A stretch of DNA of 64,000 nucleotides, taken from an unicellular cyanobacterium SU2 (GTDB lineage: Bacteria > Cyanobacteriota > Cyanobacteriia > Cyanobacteriales > Microcystaceae). Below the pieces are notes generated by a model that was given only the letters and a program-made list of their open reading frames with translations, did not search any database and was not told where the DNA came from. The position numbers and the translations under genes are program-made. Each line of letters starts with the position of its first letter. Position 1 is the first letter of the stretch. Location: positions 240,522 through 304,521 of the forward strand of contig NEED01000071.1 in the NCBI GenBank assembly GCA_002110465.1, read 5' to 3'. This document shows positions 46,119 to 56,052 of the stretch, piece after piece.

Positions 46119-47657
46119 ATGGCGAAATCTCGAACCGTCTATATTTGTAGTACCTGTGGGGCAGAATCACCCCAATGGTTTGGTAAGTGTCCCAGTTGTG
46201 GGGTTTATGGCACTCTCGAAGAACAAGTCATTAACGCCAGTCCATCAGGAGGAATTTCACGGGGAGGATGGCAATCTAACACCCGTTCCCCGACTATTTC
46301 GACCGCACCGCCTAAACCTCGGATCTCAGTCCCATTTTCGGATATTACTCAAGAAGAACAAGCTAGGTTTCCATCGGGATATGAAGAATTAGATCGGGTT
46401 CTCGGTGGAGGGGTGGTTCCTGGTTCCCTTGTTTTGATTGGAGGTGATCCAGGGATCGGAAAATCTACCCTATTACTACAAACGGCTAATCAACTTTCCC
46501 AAAGATTGCCCCGCATCCTTTATGTGTCTGCTGAAGAATCAGGACAACAGGTTAAATTAAGGGCTTCTCGTTTAGGAGTTACAGAAGTAACAACCAATAC
46601 TGATTCTAACAGTAATGGTCAAGGAATTAAAACCCCCAAATCAGGAGAGTCAGCGGCCAAAAATGACTATGCTAACCTTTATGTTTTACCAGAAACAGAC
46701 TTAGAAGAAATTCTGCGGGAATTAGAATCTTTAAAGCCACAAGTCGCTGTTATTGATAGTATTCAAACCCTTTATTTTGCCGCCTTAACTTCAGCACCGG
46801 GTTCAGTCGCCCAAGTCCGTGAATGTACCTCAGCGTTGATGCAAGTAGCTAAACGGGAGAATATTACTTTATTAATTGTTGGTCACGTCACCAAAGAAGG
46901 GGCGATCGCAGGGCCGAGAGTTCTCGAACATTTGGTGGATACAGTCTTATATTTTGAGGGCGATCGCTATGCTTCCCATCGTCTCTTAAGATCGGTTAAA
47001 AATCGCTTTGGGGCAACCCATGAAATCGGGATTTTTGAAATGGCTGAACATGGGTTAGTCGAAGTCCTTAACCCCTCGGAATTATTCTTAGGCAACCGTG
47101 ATGAATTTGCCCCAGGAACCGCTACTGTGGTCGCTTGTGAGGGAACCCGTCCTTTGGTGGTGGAGTTGCAAGCATTAGTCAGTCCTACGAGTTATTCTTC
47201 CCCTCGTCGATCCACCACTGGCGTTGATTATAGTCGCTTACAACAGATTTTGGCGGTGTTGGAGAAGCGGGTAGGCATTCCCTTATCAAAATTAGATGCT
47301 TATGTGGCCTCTGCCGGAGGGTTAGGGGTTGAAGAACCGGCCGCTGACTTGGGGGTGGCGATCGCCGTGGTGGCCAGTTTCCGCGATCGGGTGGTTGATC
47401 CTCGTACCGTTTTAATTGGGGAAGTGGGGTTAGGGGGACAGGTGCGCTTAGTCTCTCAAATGGAATTACGTCTTAAAGAAGCCGCTAAGTTAGGATTCAA
47501 ACGGGCAATTGTCCCTAAAGGTCAGAGTTTTCCTGATGATATTGGCTTAGAAATTATTACGGTGGGTAAGGTTATTGATGCTATTATTGCCGCTATCCCA
47601 CCACAACATAAGTTTGGGGAAGGAATGCCAGATATCGATGATGATCCACAAGATTAA
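46119..47657 (+). CDS. radA: DNA repair protein RadA
   Basis: 512 residues. N-terminal zinc finger CSTCGAESPQWFGKCPSC; RecA-like ATPase with Walker A GGDPGIGKSTLL (~107-118) and Walker B VAVIDSIQ; the RadA-specific KNRFG; and a Lon-like C-terminal domain (~350-495). A low-complexity insertion (TNTDSNSNGQG, ~165-180) is absent in the E. coli form. It promotes branch migration in recombination. Divergent from rpaB with a 235-base gap. Confidence 0.96.
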   Translation: MAKSRTVYICSTCGAESPQWFGKCPSCGVYGTLEEQVINASPSGGISRGGWQSNTRSPTISTAPPKPRISVPFSDITQEEQARFPSGYEELDRVLGGGVVPGSLVLIGGDPGIGKSTLLLQTANQLSQRLPRILYVSAEESGQQVKLRASRLGVTEVTTNTDSNSNGQGIKTPKSGESAAKNDYANLYVLPETDLEEILRELESLKPQVAVIDSIQTLYFAALTSAPGSVAQVRECTSALMQVAKRENITLLIVGHVTKEGAIAGPRVLEHLVDTVLYFEGDRYASHRLLRSVKNRFGATHEIGIFEMAEHGLVEVLNPSELFLGNRDEFAPGTATVVACEGTRPLVVELQALVSPTSYSSPRRSTTGVDYSRLQQILAVLEKRVGIPLSKLDAYVASAGGLGVEEPAADLGVAIAVVASFRDRVVDPRTVLIGEVGLGGQVRLVSQMELRLKEAAKLGFKRAIVPKGQSFPDDIGLEIITVGKVIDAIIAAIPPQHKFGEGMPDIDDDPQD

Positions 47658-47690
47658 GTAAGTGGGCATAATTAAACGTTAAAGAAAAAA

Positions 47691-47757
47691 GTTCGTAGTT
47701 GGGGCTTGAGCATCGCATGGTACAACACTTTCTTGCTCTAAAGAGCTTACTACAAAC
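47691..47757. repeat. Small palindrome-ended sequence, MITE-like
   Basis: 67 bases bounded by GTTCGTAGT and ACTACAAAC (8 of 9 positions complementary), with a central GCTCTAAAGAGC palindrome. It sits in the gap after radA. The look is of a dispersed intergenic repeat, but copy number cannot be judged here. Confidence 0.4.
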
Positions 47758-47867
47758 CTTCCTTTATTTTTGCCTACCTACCTAGAAGTCTTAAAAACTT
47801 GGGGACAACAAGTTGCTCTTCATAGTTTAAAATTTTAAGGCAATCACGCAAAAGAAAATCAACTATC

Positions 47868-49535
47868 ATGCTACAAACTTATGTTAAAACCCTAAAATAC
47901 AAAACTAGCTTATTTGCTTTAAGCCTGGTTTCTCTTTGTTTAACTTCAATTCCCGTTAGAGCAGCAGAAAAACTCTTCTTATCCTACGGATCTTTAATTT
48001 TTTCTGTTAAAGTAGAATCGTTAGAAAAATTTGCTAAAGAGGGAACAATTAATGAAAATTTAAGTCAATATCTAGATTTAGTTGATTCAGAAAAACAAGC
48101 TGAGTTCAAAGAATTTTTAACCAAAAAAGTCGAGCTAGATCCTGTATTAGTTTCTCGTTTTTTTAACACGGCTATGGGAGAAGATATTTTAGTCCGTTTG
48201 GGCAAAGGAATTACCATTCAAGGGGGAACTAATGGGGGTCATGCGTTACGAGGGGCTATGGTTCAAGCAGCTTTTGATCCTGAAGGATTAACTTTATTAA
48301 ATGTGCTTAAAAAATTCCCAACTAATATGCAAATTCAAGGAGAATTATTAGTCGGCGCAATCGAACTAGGGCAAACAGTAGCATTAGCAACAGAAACCAT
48401 TGTTAAAAAGATGCGTCAATGGACAGAAGAAGAAGTCCAAAACAATTCTTTAGTTGATTATACAACTTTACCTGATATTCGTAAATCAGGTCAATATGAA
48501 GTCAAAAAACAAGTCTGGAATTTAACTGATTCTAGTCGTAATCGAAGCTTTTATGTGGATGTTTATGTTCCCCAAGGAATAACAAGTGAGACAATTCCAG
48601 TGATCGTTTTTTCTCACGGTTTATCATCTCGTCCTGAAGACTATTCAGAGGGCTTAAGTCATCTTGCTTCCTATGGTTATGTTATTGCTGCACCGCAACA
48701 TATCGGCAGTGATATCATTTATTTAAAAGAAATGTTTGAGGGATATAATAAAAACATTTTTGATGTTAATGAATTTGTTGATCGACCTCAAGATATTAGC
48801 TTTGTTATTGATGAATTAGAACGGCGTAATGGGTCAGAATTTCAAAGTAAACTTGATCTTAAAAATGTAGGTATGGGAGGTCATTCTTTTGGTGGTTATA
48901 CCACGTTAGCGATCGCAGGGGCAACCTTTGATTTTGATTATTTACGAAAAGCCTGTGAGCATCTTTATGGAGCAATAGATGTCTCTTTATTATTAGAATG
49001 TCGTGCTTTAGAATTACCTGATCAAACCTATCAATTGCTCGATGAACGGGTAACAGCGGTCTTTGCTGCAAATCCTGTTAATCGTTTTATTTTTGGAGAA
49101 AAAGGGCTTAGAGATCTTAAAATTCCCGTTGTTTTAGTCTCAGGAAGTAAGGATCCCGCCGCACCTCCTGCTTTAGAACAAATGGCTTCTTTTACTTGGC
49201 TAAAGACCCCTAAAAAATACTGGATGTTAATAGAAGGACAAGCTCATGTTAATTTTACTAAACTCGATGGAGGAATCCAACAAGCTCTTGATTCGATGGT
49301 TAATTTAGCCTTACCTAGTCAAAGCTTAATTGATAGTTATACAGATGCAATATCTGTTGCATTCTTTGAAGTTCATATGAAACAAAATGAAGAGTATCGT
49401 CCTTATTTAAAATCTTCTTATGCAGAATATCTGAGTCAAAATGAGACATTTAAACTTAGTTTTATCACAGAAGCTTCATCTGATAAAGTAAAAGAGGCGA
49501 TTAAAGAATTTAAGAAAGAGCATGGAGGGTTTTAA
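47868..49535 (+). CDS. DUF1400-type exported alpha/beta hydrolase
   Basis: 555 residues. Signal peptide (~1-32, ending PVRAA). The DUF1400 domain (~35-165, KLFLSYGSLIFSVKVESLE) found almost only in cyanobacteria is followed by an alpha/beta hydrolase (~185-500) with VFSHGLSSRPEDY (oxyanion loop), the nucleophile GHSFGGYTT (Ser ~343) and a late His in GQAHVNF. Probably an esterase or lipase acting in the periplasm; substrate unknown. Confidence 0.9.
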   Translation: MLQTYVKTLKYKTSLFALSLVSLCLTSIPVRAAEKLFLSYGSLIFSVKVESLEKFAKEGTINENLSQYLDLVDSEKQAEFKEFLTKKVELDPVLVSRFFNTAMGEDILVRLGKGITIQGGTNGGHALRGAMVQAAFDPEGLTLLNVLKKFPTNMQIQGELLVGAIELGQTVALATETIVKKMRQWTEEEVQNNSLVDYTTLPDIRKSGQYEVKKQVWNLTDSSRNRSFYVDVYVPQGITSETIPVIVFSHGLSSRPEDYSEGLSHLASYGYVIAAPQHIGSDIIYLKEMFEGYNKNIFDVNEFVDRPQDISFVIDELERRNGSEFQSKLDLKNVGMGGHSFGGYTTLAIAGATFDFDYLRKACEHLYGAIDVSLLLECRALELPDQTYQLLDERVTAVFAANPVNRFIFGEKGLRDLKIPVVLVSGSKDPAAPPALEQMASFTWLKTPKKYWMLIEGQAHVNFTKLDGGIQQALDSMVNLALPSQSLIDSYTDAISVAFFEVHMKQNEEYRPYLKSSYAEYLSQNETFKLSFITEASSDKVKEAIKEFKKEHGGF

Positions 49536-49542
49536 TTAAGGG

Positions 49543-51282
49543 CTAAACTCTAAGAAACTTTGGGATATAAATTAATCCTTTGGTTAATTGAGTTTCTCTT
49601 GTATTTTTAGGAGATAAAACTATCGTAGCTTGAGAAAATATTTCTTGTAACCAAGGAGATAAAAGATAATAAATTGTCTCTATTCCTTCACCATAAATAA
49701 TAATTTGTTCTATCTGAAGACTAGATATTTTTTCCATCCTCAAAAGACGGTTTAAGGTATCATTTAATTGTGCGAGCCATGGCGTAATAATCTGTTGCAC
49801 AAATTCCTGACGACTAACTCCCCAAGATTGCTGACCAATAGAAGAAGTAAAACTATCTTGTTGTTGTATGATTAGTCGGGTTAATTGAGCCGCTTCTAAA
49901 AAAGCATCTCCCAAGGGATGCACTTGTAATTGCTGACTTAACCTCTCCCGTAAAGAAAAATCAGGACTCCCTTTTTGGGGAAATGGTTCTTGAAGAGGGG
50001 GTAATGTTGTCGTGATTTGAGATTGCCATTGAGGATAAATAAACTGACAGACAATATCTTGATCAATCGATTGAAAACCGTAGGCTAATTGTTGGCTAGT
50101 CAAGCTAGAAAAAGGAGCTTGAAGATTGACTAAAGCGAATTCTGTGACGGTTTTTCCGATATCAACCACCAAAGTCGTCAACTGTTGCTGTTGAGAAGAC
50201 AAATCAGAGAAAGCTACGGCGATCGCTTTAGGAACCCAGATAATCTCGTCGGGGGTGGACAGTGAATAATGATCTAAAATTATTTGTTGGAGTTGAGTGC
50301 GATCGCTCCGAGTCCATTGACCTGGACAAACTAGAAGTATTCCCTGCAATTGACCCATAATTTGGGCGATAGAAAGCTCAGTTTCCCCCGAAATTAAAGA
50401 ACTTGTCTGAGCTATCAACTGACGATTCAAATCCCTTAACACCTTTCTCCAATCGGTTAAAGGACTGTCAAGATCATGAGATTGATCCCGCCAGAGGTTA
50501 ACTATCTCTTCTAGAGGATAGATTCTCAAGAGATCTCCACTGTGGCAATTCAAGCTAAACAAAATGGCTGTCAATTTCTGGGAAGTTAAATCAATCCCTA
50601 AATACCATCTTTGGTTAGAAAATTCTGCCAAAGTCGGTTCACAAACTGTCGCTTCTAGTTGCTGTTGCAAGCGATTAAAATAAGCAAGAAATTTGGCTTC
50701 TCCCTGTTGTCCTAGCCGATGCATTCTTTGAATTCCTTGGGCTAAGGAATCGGCATAGGTTTGTAAATCTTGTTCAAGACTGTCTAAAATTGTTTTTAGT
50801 CCTGAATCTACGGTATTCCCTAAGCCTGATGAGGATAACTCACGAGAAACTGGAGAAGGGGATAAGGAATCTTGGTCTAAATTATCAATCTCTTGAGCAT
50901 TAGACGACGGTTGTGATATTACTTGAGTACAGCAAACGGCCAACCTTTCCAAACACTCAGACATCATCTGTTGACGTTCGTACTCTAGCTGTTGAATTTC
51001 TTGGAGTAGGGACTGTCTCTGATGACGTAAATTCTCTAGATCATTGTCCAACGATTGTAACCAAGGAGTAATTTGGGTTTTTAGTCTTGTTAAAATATCT
51101 TGAGTTAGAGTTTCAGCCGTTTTTTCGTAATTTTCAGATTGCCAAGAAGACTGACGAGTGACCAGATAGTAACGTACCCGTTCTAATAGGGATAATACTT
51201 CTGGATTCTCTGATAATTGACCATCCCAGAGAATTGTTTCAAGATCAGCGATTAAAGAGGAAAGATTGTCTTGAAAAGTCAC
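49543..51282 (-). CDS. Coiled-coil plus actin/Hsp70-fold protein, function unknown
   Basis: 579 residues, GTG start at 51282. Residues ~60-120 and ~160-215 are coiled coil. From ~228 on, an actin-like ATPase pattern appears: YLGIDLTSQKLTAILF (phosphate-1 type), LVVDIGKTVTEFALV (phosphate-2 type, ~372) and IIIYGEGIETIYYLLSPW (adenosine type, ~530). No peptide-binding domain as in DnaK. This points to a diverged Hsp70/actin-like ATPase. Convergent with the hydrolase gene with a 7-base gap. Confidence 0.75.
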   Translation of the reverse strand: MTFQDNLSSLIADLETILWDGQLSENPEVLSLLERVRYYLVTRQSSWQSENYEKTAETLTQDILTRLKTQITPWLQSLDNDLENLRHQRQSLLQEIQQLEYERQQMMSECLERLAVCCTQVISQPSSNAQEIDNLDQDSLSPSPVSRELSSSGLGNTVDSGLKTILDSLEQDLQTYADSLAQGIQRMHRLGQQGEAKFLAYFNRLQQQLEATVCEPTLAEFSNQRWYLGIDLTSQKLTAILFSLNCHSGDLLRIYPLEEIVNLWRDQSHDLDSPLTDWRKVLRDLNRQLIAQTSSLISGETELSIAQIMGQLQGILLVCPGQWTRSDRTQLQQIILDHYSLSTPDEIIWVPKAIAVAFSDLSSQQQQLTTLVVDIGKTVTEFALVNLQAPFSSLTSQQLAYGFQSIDQDIVCQFIYPQWQSQITTTLPPLQEPFPQKGSPDFSLRERLSQQLQVHPLGDAFLEAAQLTRLIIQQQDSFTSSIGQQSWGVSRQEFVQQIITPWLAQLNDTLNRLLRMEKISSLQIEQIIIYGEGIETIYYLLSPWLQEIFSQATIVLSPKNTRETQLTKGLIYIPKFLRV

Positions 51283-51410
51283 AGTTACTCGTTAAAGATT
51301 TCAAAAAAAAGATGACACCTAACAAACCAATTCTTAAAACTTCACGATTAAGCTGACAATTTTTGATAGGCTTAGCATAGCAGATAGATCTGCAATCCGC
51401 TTGGATACCT

Positions 51411-52118
51411 ATGGAAGATAAACACAACTACCGCAATAAAAATTATGATATCGAGCAATTGTTACAGACTGCTTCTTTTTTTGCTGGATTGCCAGAGGCA
51501 AGCTTAGAATTGGTTAGTAGCCATGCTGTAATTAGCAGCCATCCTGCTAATCGGGTGATTCTTTTAGAAAATGATTGGGGTGGCTCAGTTTATTTTATCT
51601 TGGATGGGTGGGTGAAAATTCGGACTTATAATGTCGATGGCAAAGAAGTTACCCTCAATATCGTCGGAAAAGGAGAAGTAATCGGGGAAATGGCAGCGTT
51701 AGAAGAAATTCCTCGTTCTACTGACGCTATTACCCTAACACCTACTACCGTTTGCGGCATTCCTGCCCAGAATTTTGTCAGCCTTCTTTTTAGTGATTCA
51801 ATAGTTGGTGTTCGCTTAGCTCAGGTGATGGCTAAACGCCTACGTCAACTTAATCGACGACTGCGTTTACGCGAAGCTGATAGTCTATCACGAGTGGCAG
51901 ATACCCTGTTATTTTTAGCAGAAGGACAAGGAAAAATTACTCAACAGGGCATGGAAATTCCCAATTTACCCCATCGAGAATTGAGTAGCATTAGTGGACT
52001 GGCTAGGGAAACTGTGACGCGATCGCTCACAAAATTAGAAAAAAAAGGTCTAATTACAAGAAAGGCCGATATTTTGTGCATCCATGATCTTGAAACCCTA
52101 GAACAAGTTATTACCTAG
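51411..52118 (+). CDS. Crp/Fnr-family transcription regulator, probably cAMP-binding
   Basis: 235 residues. Cyclic-nucleotide-binding domain (~15-130) with a phosphate-binding cassette GEMAALEEIPRSTDA that keeps the Glu and Arg-Ser used for cAMP, then a winged HTH (~150-230) with LSSISGLARETVTRSLTKLE as recognition region. It resembles cyanobacterial SyCRP-type regulators more than NtcA (inference). Targets unknown. Divergent from the actin-like gene; the 128-base gap holds both promoters. Confidence 0.88.
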   Translation: MEDKHNYRNKNYDIEQLLQTASFFAGLPEASLELVSSHAVISSHPANRVILLENDWGGSVYFILDGWVKIRTYNVDGKEVTLNIVGKGEVIGEMAALEEIPRSTDAITLTPTTVCGIPAQNFVSLLFSDSIVGVRLAQVMAKRLRQLNRRLRLREADSLSRVADTLLFLAEGQGKITQQGMEIPNLPHRELSSISGLARETVTRSLTKLEKKGLITRKADILCIHDLETLEQVIT

Positions 52119-52525
52119 TTTATTGTTAATTTGAAGTCTCCACTCTTTGTCTGTGCTATTATTGCTAGTGGTTGCGACCCACCTGACCGACTAAGAGGCC
52201 ACGCACTGCGTATAAAGGATGTACTAGCGGAGATCAGGGAAAAGATTGTACAAGAATAGCAAAGTAGGCAGTAATAACGTAAGTCCAAAGTGCAATCTCG
52301 ACTAAAAGTAATAACTCCTTGGGAAGCAGGGAGTCTGCCTGTGGAGGCTGTGTAAGACCAAAGTAAGACTTGTCTTATAGAGGCAACGGCTAATGAGACG
52401 GGAAACCCTAGAGACGAATAAAACCGTCCTTGAGTTGAGTTGTTGTTGGAAGCCCCAACTTCAGCGAAGCAAGTTGGGGTACTTCACTGAATCATTCGTC
52501 TGATAATGCGAATCAACGATCTGAG
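52119..52525. ncRNA. Structured non-coding stretch, possible decayed IS200/IS605 or group II intron remnant
   Basis: About 400 bases with stops in all + frames. It contains a perfect 9-bp hairpin CCCCAACTT (52453-52461) / AAGTTGGGG (52471-52479) inside GTTGGAAGC...GGTACTTCAC. That frame resembles the right end of cyanobacterial IS200/IS605 (TnpB) elements as I remember them. The left part (GTTGCGACCCACC, AACGTAAGTCCAAAG) is reminiscent of group II intron 5' regions. No transposase, TnpB or reverse transcriptase is present. Identity is uncertain; that it is non-coding and structured is clearer. Confidence 0.4.
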
Positions 52526-53266
52526 TTGGGGTATAATCCTTTGACTAATGATGAGTCTAATTGGGTCGATGATGGCGAGCAAAAAGTCATTGAATCGTCC
52601 CCCTCTAATCCTCCTAATATTCAACCTTTGTCCCTTGCTAAAATCAAACAAAGCCCTACTTTAGCAATGGTAGAAACGGCCTTTTTGGCCAGTACCTCTA
52701 GTTTAATTTGGTTGATTAATTATTATTTTCCCCTAGGTCCAATTTTAAAGCTTTTCTTTCCTGTTCCCATTGCATTGATTTATCTACGATGGGGACATCG
52801 GGCTGCTTGGATGGGAGCATTAGTATCTGGGTTATTATTAACAGTATTAATGGGACCTACCCGTAGTATTGTGTTTTTAATGCCCTATGGCTTGATGGGC
52901 GTTCAATTAGGATACTGTTGGAGACGTGGGGCAAATTGGCTATTTTCTATGGTAACAGGAGCGTTAATTGGTACGTTTGGTTTCTTTTTTCGTTTCTGGT
53001 TATTTTCAATTTTATTGGGGGAAGATTTATGGCAATATGTGATTACCCAAGTTACCGAATTAGCTGAGTGGTTGTTTGTTAAATTAGGCATTCTATCTCA
53101 ACCTAGTTTTTCTTTAATTCAATTCCTGACTATCGCTTTGATTCTGGTTAATAGTTTGATTTATTTATTGGCGGTTCATTTAGTGGCTTTATTAGTATTG
53201 GATAAGTTAGGAAATCCTATTCCTCGCCCTCCTCGATGGATTAAAATAATTTTAGATTATGATTAG
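52526..53266 (+). CDS. DUF2232 membrane protein, start uncertain
   Basis: 246 residues from TTG at 52526; the frame is open back to 52439 with no ATG. The first ~45 residues are acidic and polar (NDESNWVDDGEQ). About six membrane segments follow (IWLINYYFPLGPILKLFFPV; AAWMGALVSGLLLTVLMGPT), matching the cyanobacterial DUF2232/YybS-like family. The residues read from before the TTG (SDNANQRSEL) also look native, so the original start was probably removed or displaced by the non-coding element just upstream. Function unknown. Confidence 0.78.
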   Translation: MGYNPLTNDESNWVDDGEQKVIESSPSNPPNIQPLSLAKIKQSPTLAMVETAFLASTSSLIWLINYYFPLGPILKLFFPVPIALIYLRWGHRAAWMGALVSGLLLTVLMGPTRSIVFLMPYGLMGVQLGYCWRRGANWLFSMVTGALIGTFGFFFRFWLFSILLGEDLWQYVITQVTELAEWLFVKLGILSQPSFSLIQFLTIALILVNSLIYLLAVHLVALLVLDKLGNPIPRPPRWIKIILDYD

Positions 53267-53347
53267 TTAGGGAAGCTTTTCAGCCGTCAACAAAACTGAG
53301 TTTACGGGTGAGTTTCATAGAAAAAAAGTTGGATGATTGAGCTTTAA

Positions 53348-54454
53348 GTGATAAAAATTTATAGCCAACAAAAAAAAAGTGAAAAATGGCTAGAAGAAAA
53401 TCAAAAAAGAATGCCAGTTTTTGCCTGTATTTTAGGATTTACAGCGACAGGATTAATCCCAGGAATTTCTGCTGCTGGTGCAACGCCAGAAGACCGTAAA
53501 TATACCGCGATCGCAGATGCAGAGTTTTTAATTAAGGGGATTCAATCTTCTTATCAATATCCCTTACCTCCTTTAACTAATGGGGTCTCTCCTGTCTTTA
53601 TTTCCCGTGCTATTATTGAATCTCTAAAGATTCCGATTTATCTACTTAATGCTGGTTTACCTTACCCTCCTCCTGTTCCTAATATTAATTTAAACGGCAT
53701 TCCTGCTCACTGTCTTACCACTGGAAACGCTTTACCTTTAGGTATTATTAATCATTTGTTTGAAGCAGGGTTAAAATGGGGCGAAAAAATTGCCAAAAAA
53801 TCCGCTAATTCCTATCTAATTCTGAGTGAATGTGTGGTGGGAGGAACGACTACCGCCCTGGCTATTCTCACCGGGTTAGGAATTAATGCTACTGGAAAAG
53901 TTAATAGTAGTCATTCTCAGTGCAATCATCAGCAAAAATGGTCTATTGTTCAAAACGGACTCACTCAAGCGGGGTTTTACCCTATGTTACAGCCAATTGA
54001 TCCTTTTTTGTTGGTGGCTGCTGTGGGTGATCCGATGCAAATTGTAGCTGCAGGAATGGCGATCGCTGCTAGTCGTTACATGGGGGTAATCTTAGGTGGC
54101 GGAACCCAAATGTTAGCAGTTTATGCCTTGATTCGGGCAATTGTTAAGACTAATAACATATCAGCAAATCTAAAGCAAATGGTCGTAGGAACAACCCGTT
54201 GGGTAGCTGAAGATCCCACAGGGGATACGGTTAGCTTAGCTAAAATGATTGGTGAGGTTCCCCTACTAGCCACCCAATTGAGTTTTGCTGAATCTTCTTA
54301 CCCCCAATTACGGGTTTATGAGAAGGGGTTTGTTAAAGAAGGAGTGGGGGCTGGAGGATGTGCGATCGCCGCTAGTTTATCCTATCAGTGGACTCAGGAA
54401 ATATTACTACAGGCGATTGAATCTCTGGTAAGTTCTAAAAAAGACTTATATTAA
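53348..54454 (+). CDS. cobT: Nicotinate-nucleotide:dimethylbenzimidazole phosphoribosyltransferase-like protein
   Basis: 368 residues, started at GTG 53348. The sequence matches the TIGR00303/UPF0284 branch of the NaMN:DMB phosphoribosyltransferase family, common in cyanobacteria: GISAAGATPEDRKYTAIADAE, HCLTTGNALP, and SECVVGGTTTALAILTGLG. It would make alpha-ribazole phosphate for the lower ligand of cobamides. This branch is distant from classic CobT, so the reaction is inferred. It follows the DUF2232 gene by 81 bases. Confidence 0.82.
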   Translation: MIKIYSQQKKSEKWLEENQKRMPVFACILGFTATGLIPGISAAGATPEDRKYTAIADAEFLIKGIQSSYQYPLPPLTNGVSPVFISRAIIESLKIPIYLLNAGLPYPPPVPNINLNGIPAHCLTTGNALPLGIINHLFEAGLKWGEKIAKKSANSYLILSECVVGGTTTALAILTGLGINATGKVNSSHSQCNHQQKWSIVQNGLTQAGFYPMLQPIDPFLLVAAVGDPMQIVAAGMAIAASRYMGVILGGGTQMLAVYALIRAIVKTNNISANLKQMVVGTTRWVAEDPTGDTVSLAKMIGEVPLLATQLSFAESSYPQLRVYEKGFVKEGVGAGGCAIAASLSYQWTQEILLQAIESLVSSKKDLY

Positions 54455-54487
54455 TATTAAATACAGCAATTAGGAGCAATCAAAACG

Positions 54488-55063
54488 ATGGTTAATCCTC
54501 TAGAAATTAAGTTTGAGTCCTTTAAACTTACGGATGAACAATTTTATCAAATTTGCCAAGATAACCGAGATTTACGGTTTGAAAGAAACGTTAACGGAGA
54601 TATGGTAATTATGCCACCAACAGGAGGGGAAACGAGTGATCGCAATTCAGAAATCAATTTTCAACTAAGATTTTGGAATAAATCTAACGAACTTGGTAAA
54701 GTCTTTGAATCATCGGGAGGATTTAAACTTCCTAATGGTGCAGAGCGTTCCCCTGATGCTGCTTGGATATCTCTAGAAAAATGGAACAATTTAACCCCTA
54801 AACAACAACAAAAATTCCTTCCTTTATGTCCTGATTTTGTTATTGAATTGCGTTCTCCTACTGATAGATTAAAATCCTTACAAGACAAAATGAAAGAATA
54901 TCTAGACAATGGAACAAGATTGGGATGGTTAATTAATCGACAAGATCAACAAGTGGAAATTTATCGACAAGGAAGAGAGATTGAAATATTAGATAATCCT
55001 CAGACTGTATCAGGAGAGGATGTGTTACCTAATTTTATTTTAAATTTGGCATCAATTTGGTGA
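54488..55063 (+). CDS. Uma2-family (DUF820) putative nuclease
   Basis: 191 residues, full length for the family. The PD-(D/E)xK-like core has SPDAAWIS and DFVIELRSPTDRL (the E-x-R/K signature), then GWLINRQDQQVEIYR. The family is greatly expanded in cyanobacteria; its biological role is not settled. A ribosome binding site AGGAG lies 12 bases before the ATG. Confidence 0.92.
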   Translation: MVNPLEIKFESFKLTDEQFYQICQDNRDLRFERNVNGDMVIMPPTGGETSDRNSEINFQLRFWNKSNELGKVFESSGGFKLPNGAERSPDAAWISLEKWNNLTPKQQQKFLPLCPDFVIELRSPTDRLKSLQDKMKEYLDNGTRLGWLINRQDQQVEIYRQGREIEILDNPQTVSGEDVLPNFILNLASIW

Positions 55064-55126
55064 CGCTATTACTAATACCAAGTCTTAAAAATATAGTCAA
55101 ATTGACATATCCTTATTTTGCCTATG

Positions 55127-55154
55127 TTAGCCCTGGGCGAAGTCGAAGGGCTAA
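55127..55154. terminator. Hairpin between convergent uma2 and pstB genes
   Basis: TTAGCCCT and AGGGCTAA form a perfect 8-bp stem with a 12-base loop. It lies between two convergent genes and could end transcripts from both sides. The core (CCCTGGGCGAAGTCGAAGGG) is also the kind of sequence found in dispersed cyanobacterial repeats. Confidence 0.5.
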
Positions 55155-55257
55155 AGACATTTGGAACTACTTTTCTGATGATATTTAACGAACCGTTAAC
55201 ATCAGCATTGATTAATTTTCTGTTGCTAGTTACGATACAAACCTCTTTGGACAGGGT

Positions 55258-56052
55258 TTAACCGAATCGTCCACTGACATAATCCCTGGTGGTCTGTTGG
55301 GCGGGGTTTTGGAAAATTACTTCAGTTTTATCATATTCTGCTAAATACCCGACCTTACCCCCTTTATTAGTGGCTTCTGCATTATAAAAAGCTGTTAAGT
55401 CTGATACCCGTGATGCTTGCTGCATATTGTGGGTGACAATCACAATAGTGTATTCTTGCTTCAATTCATGGATCAATTCTTCAATTTTAAGGGTGGAAAT
55501 GGGATCAAGAGCGGCGCAAGGTTCGTCCATGAGAATCACTTCTGGTTTAACAGCAATAGTCCTAGCAATACACAAGCGTTGCTGTTGTCCTCCTGATAAA
55601 GCCAGTCCACTTTGTTGTAATTTATCTTTGGTTTCATCCCAGATTACCGCTTTTTTCAAGGAGGTTTCTACCAATTCATCCATATCCCCCTTAAACCCAT
55701 TAAGTCTTGCCCCAAATGCAATATTTTCATAAATAGATTTAGGGAAAGGATTCGGTTTTTGGAATACCATACCGATACGACAACGTAAGTCTACAGGGTC
55801 AACCTTATTGGCATAAATATCCTTCCCTCTAAAGGTTATTTTTCCATCAACCCTAGCACTAGGAATTAAATCATTCATCCGATTAAAGCAACGGAGAACG
55901 GTACTTTTCCCACAACCGGAAGGGCCAATAAAGGCAACAACCTTGTTTTGAGGAATATCTAAAGAAACCTCTCTAACGGCTAAATTAGAACCATAAAAAA
56001 CATTGAGGTTTTGGGTTTTTAAAATTGCTTCTGTTGCTACGTTAGTTACCAT
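55258..56052 (-). CDS. pstB: Phosphate ABC transporter ATP-binding protein (second copy)
   Basis: 264 residues. Walker [10 protein letters not shown] (~44), signature [13 protein letters not shown] (~156), Walker [14 protein letters not shown] and H-loop VTHNMQQA. It powers phosphate uptake through PstA-PstC. Last gene of the pst operon. It is about three-quarters identical by eye to the copy upstream; two tandem pstB genes are typical of cyanobacterial pst operons. Confidence 0.97.
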   Translation of the reverse strand: MVTNVATEAILKTQNLNVFYGSNLAVREVSLDIPQNKVVAFIGPSGCGKSTVLRCFNRMNDLIPSARVDGKITFRGKDIYANKVDPVDLRCRIGMVFQKPNPFPKSIYENIAFGARLNGFKGDMDELVETSLKKAVIWDETKDKLQQSGLALSGGQQQRLCIARTIAVKPEVILMDEPCAALDPISTLKIEELIHELKQEYTIVIVTHNMQQASRVSDLTAFYNAEATNKGGKVGYLAEYDKTEVIFQNPAQQTTRDYVSGRFG

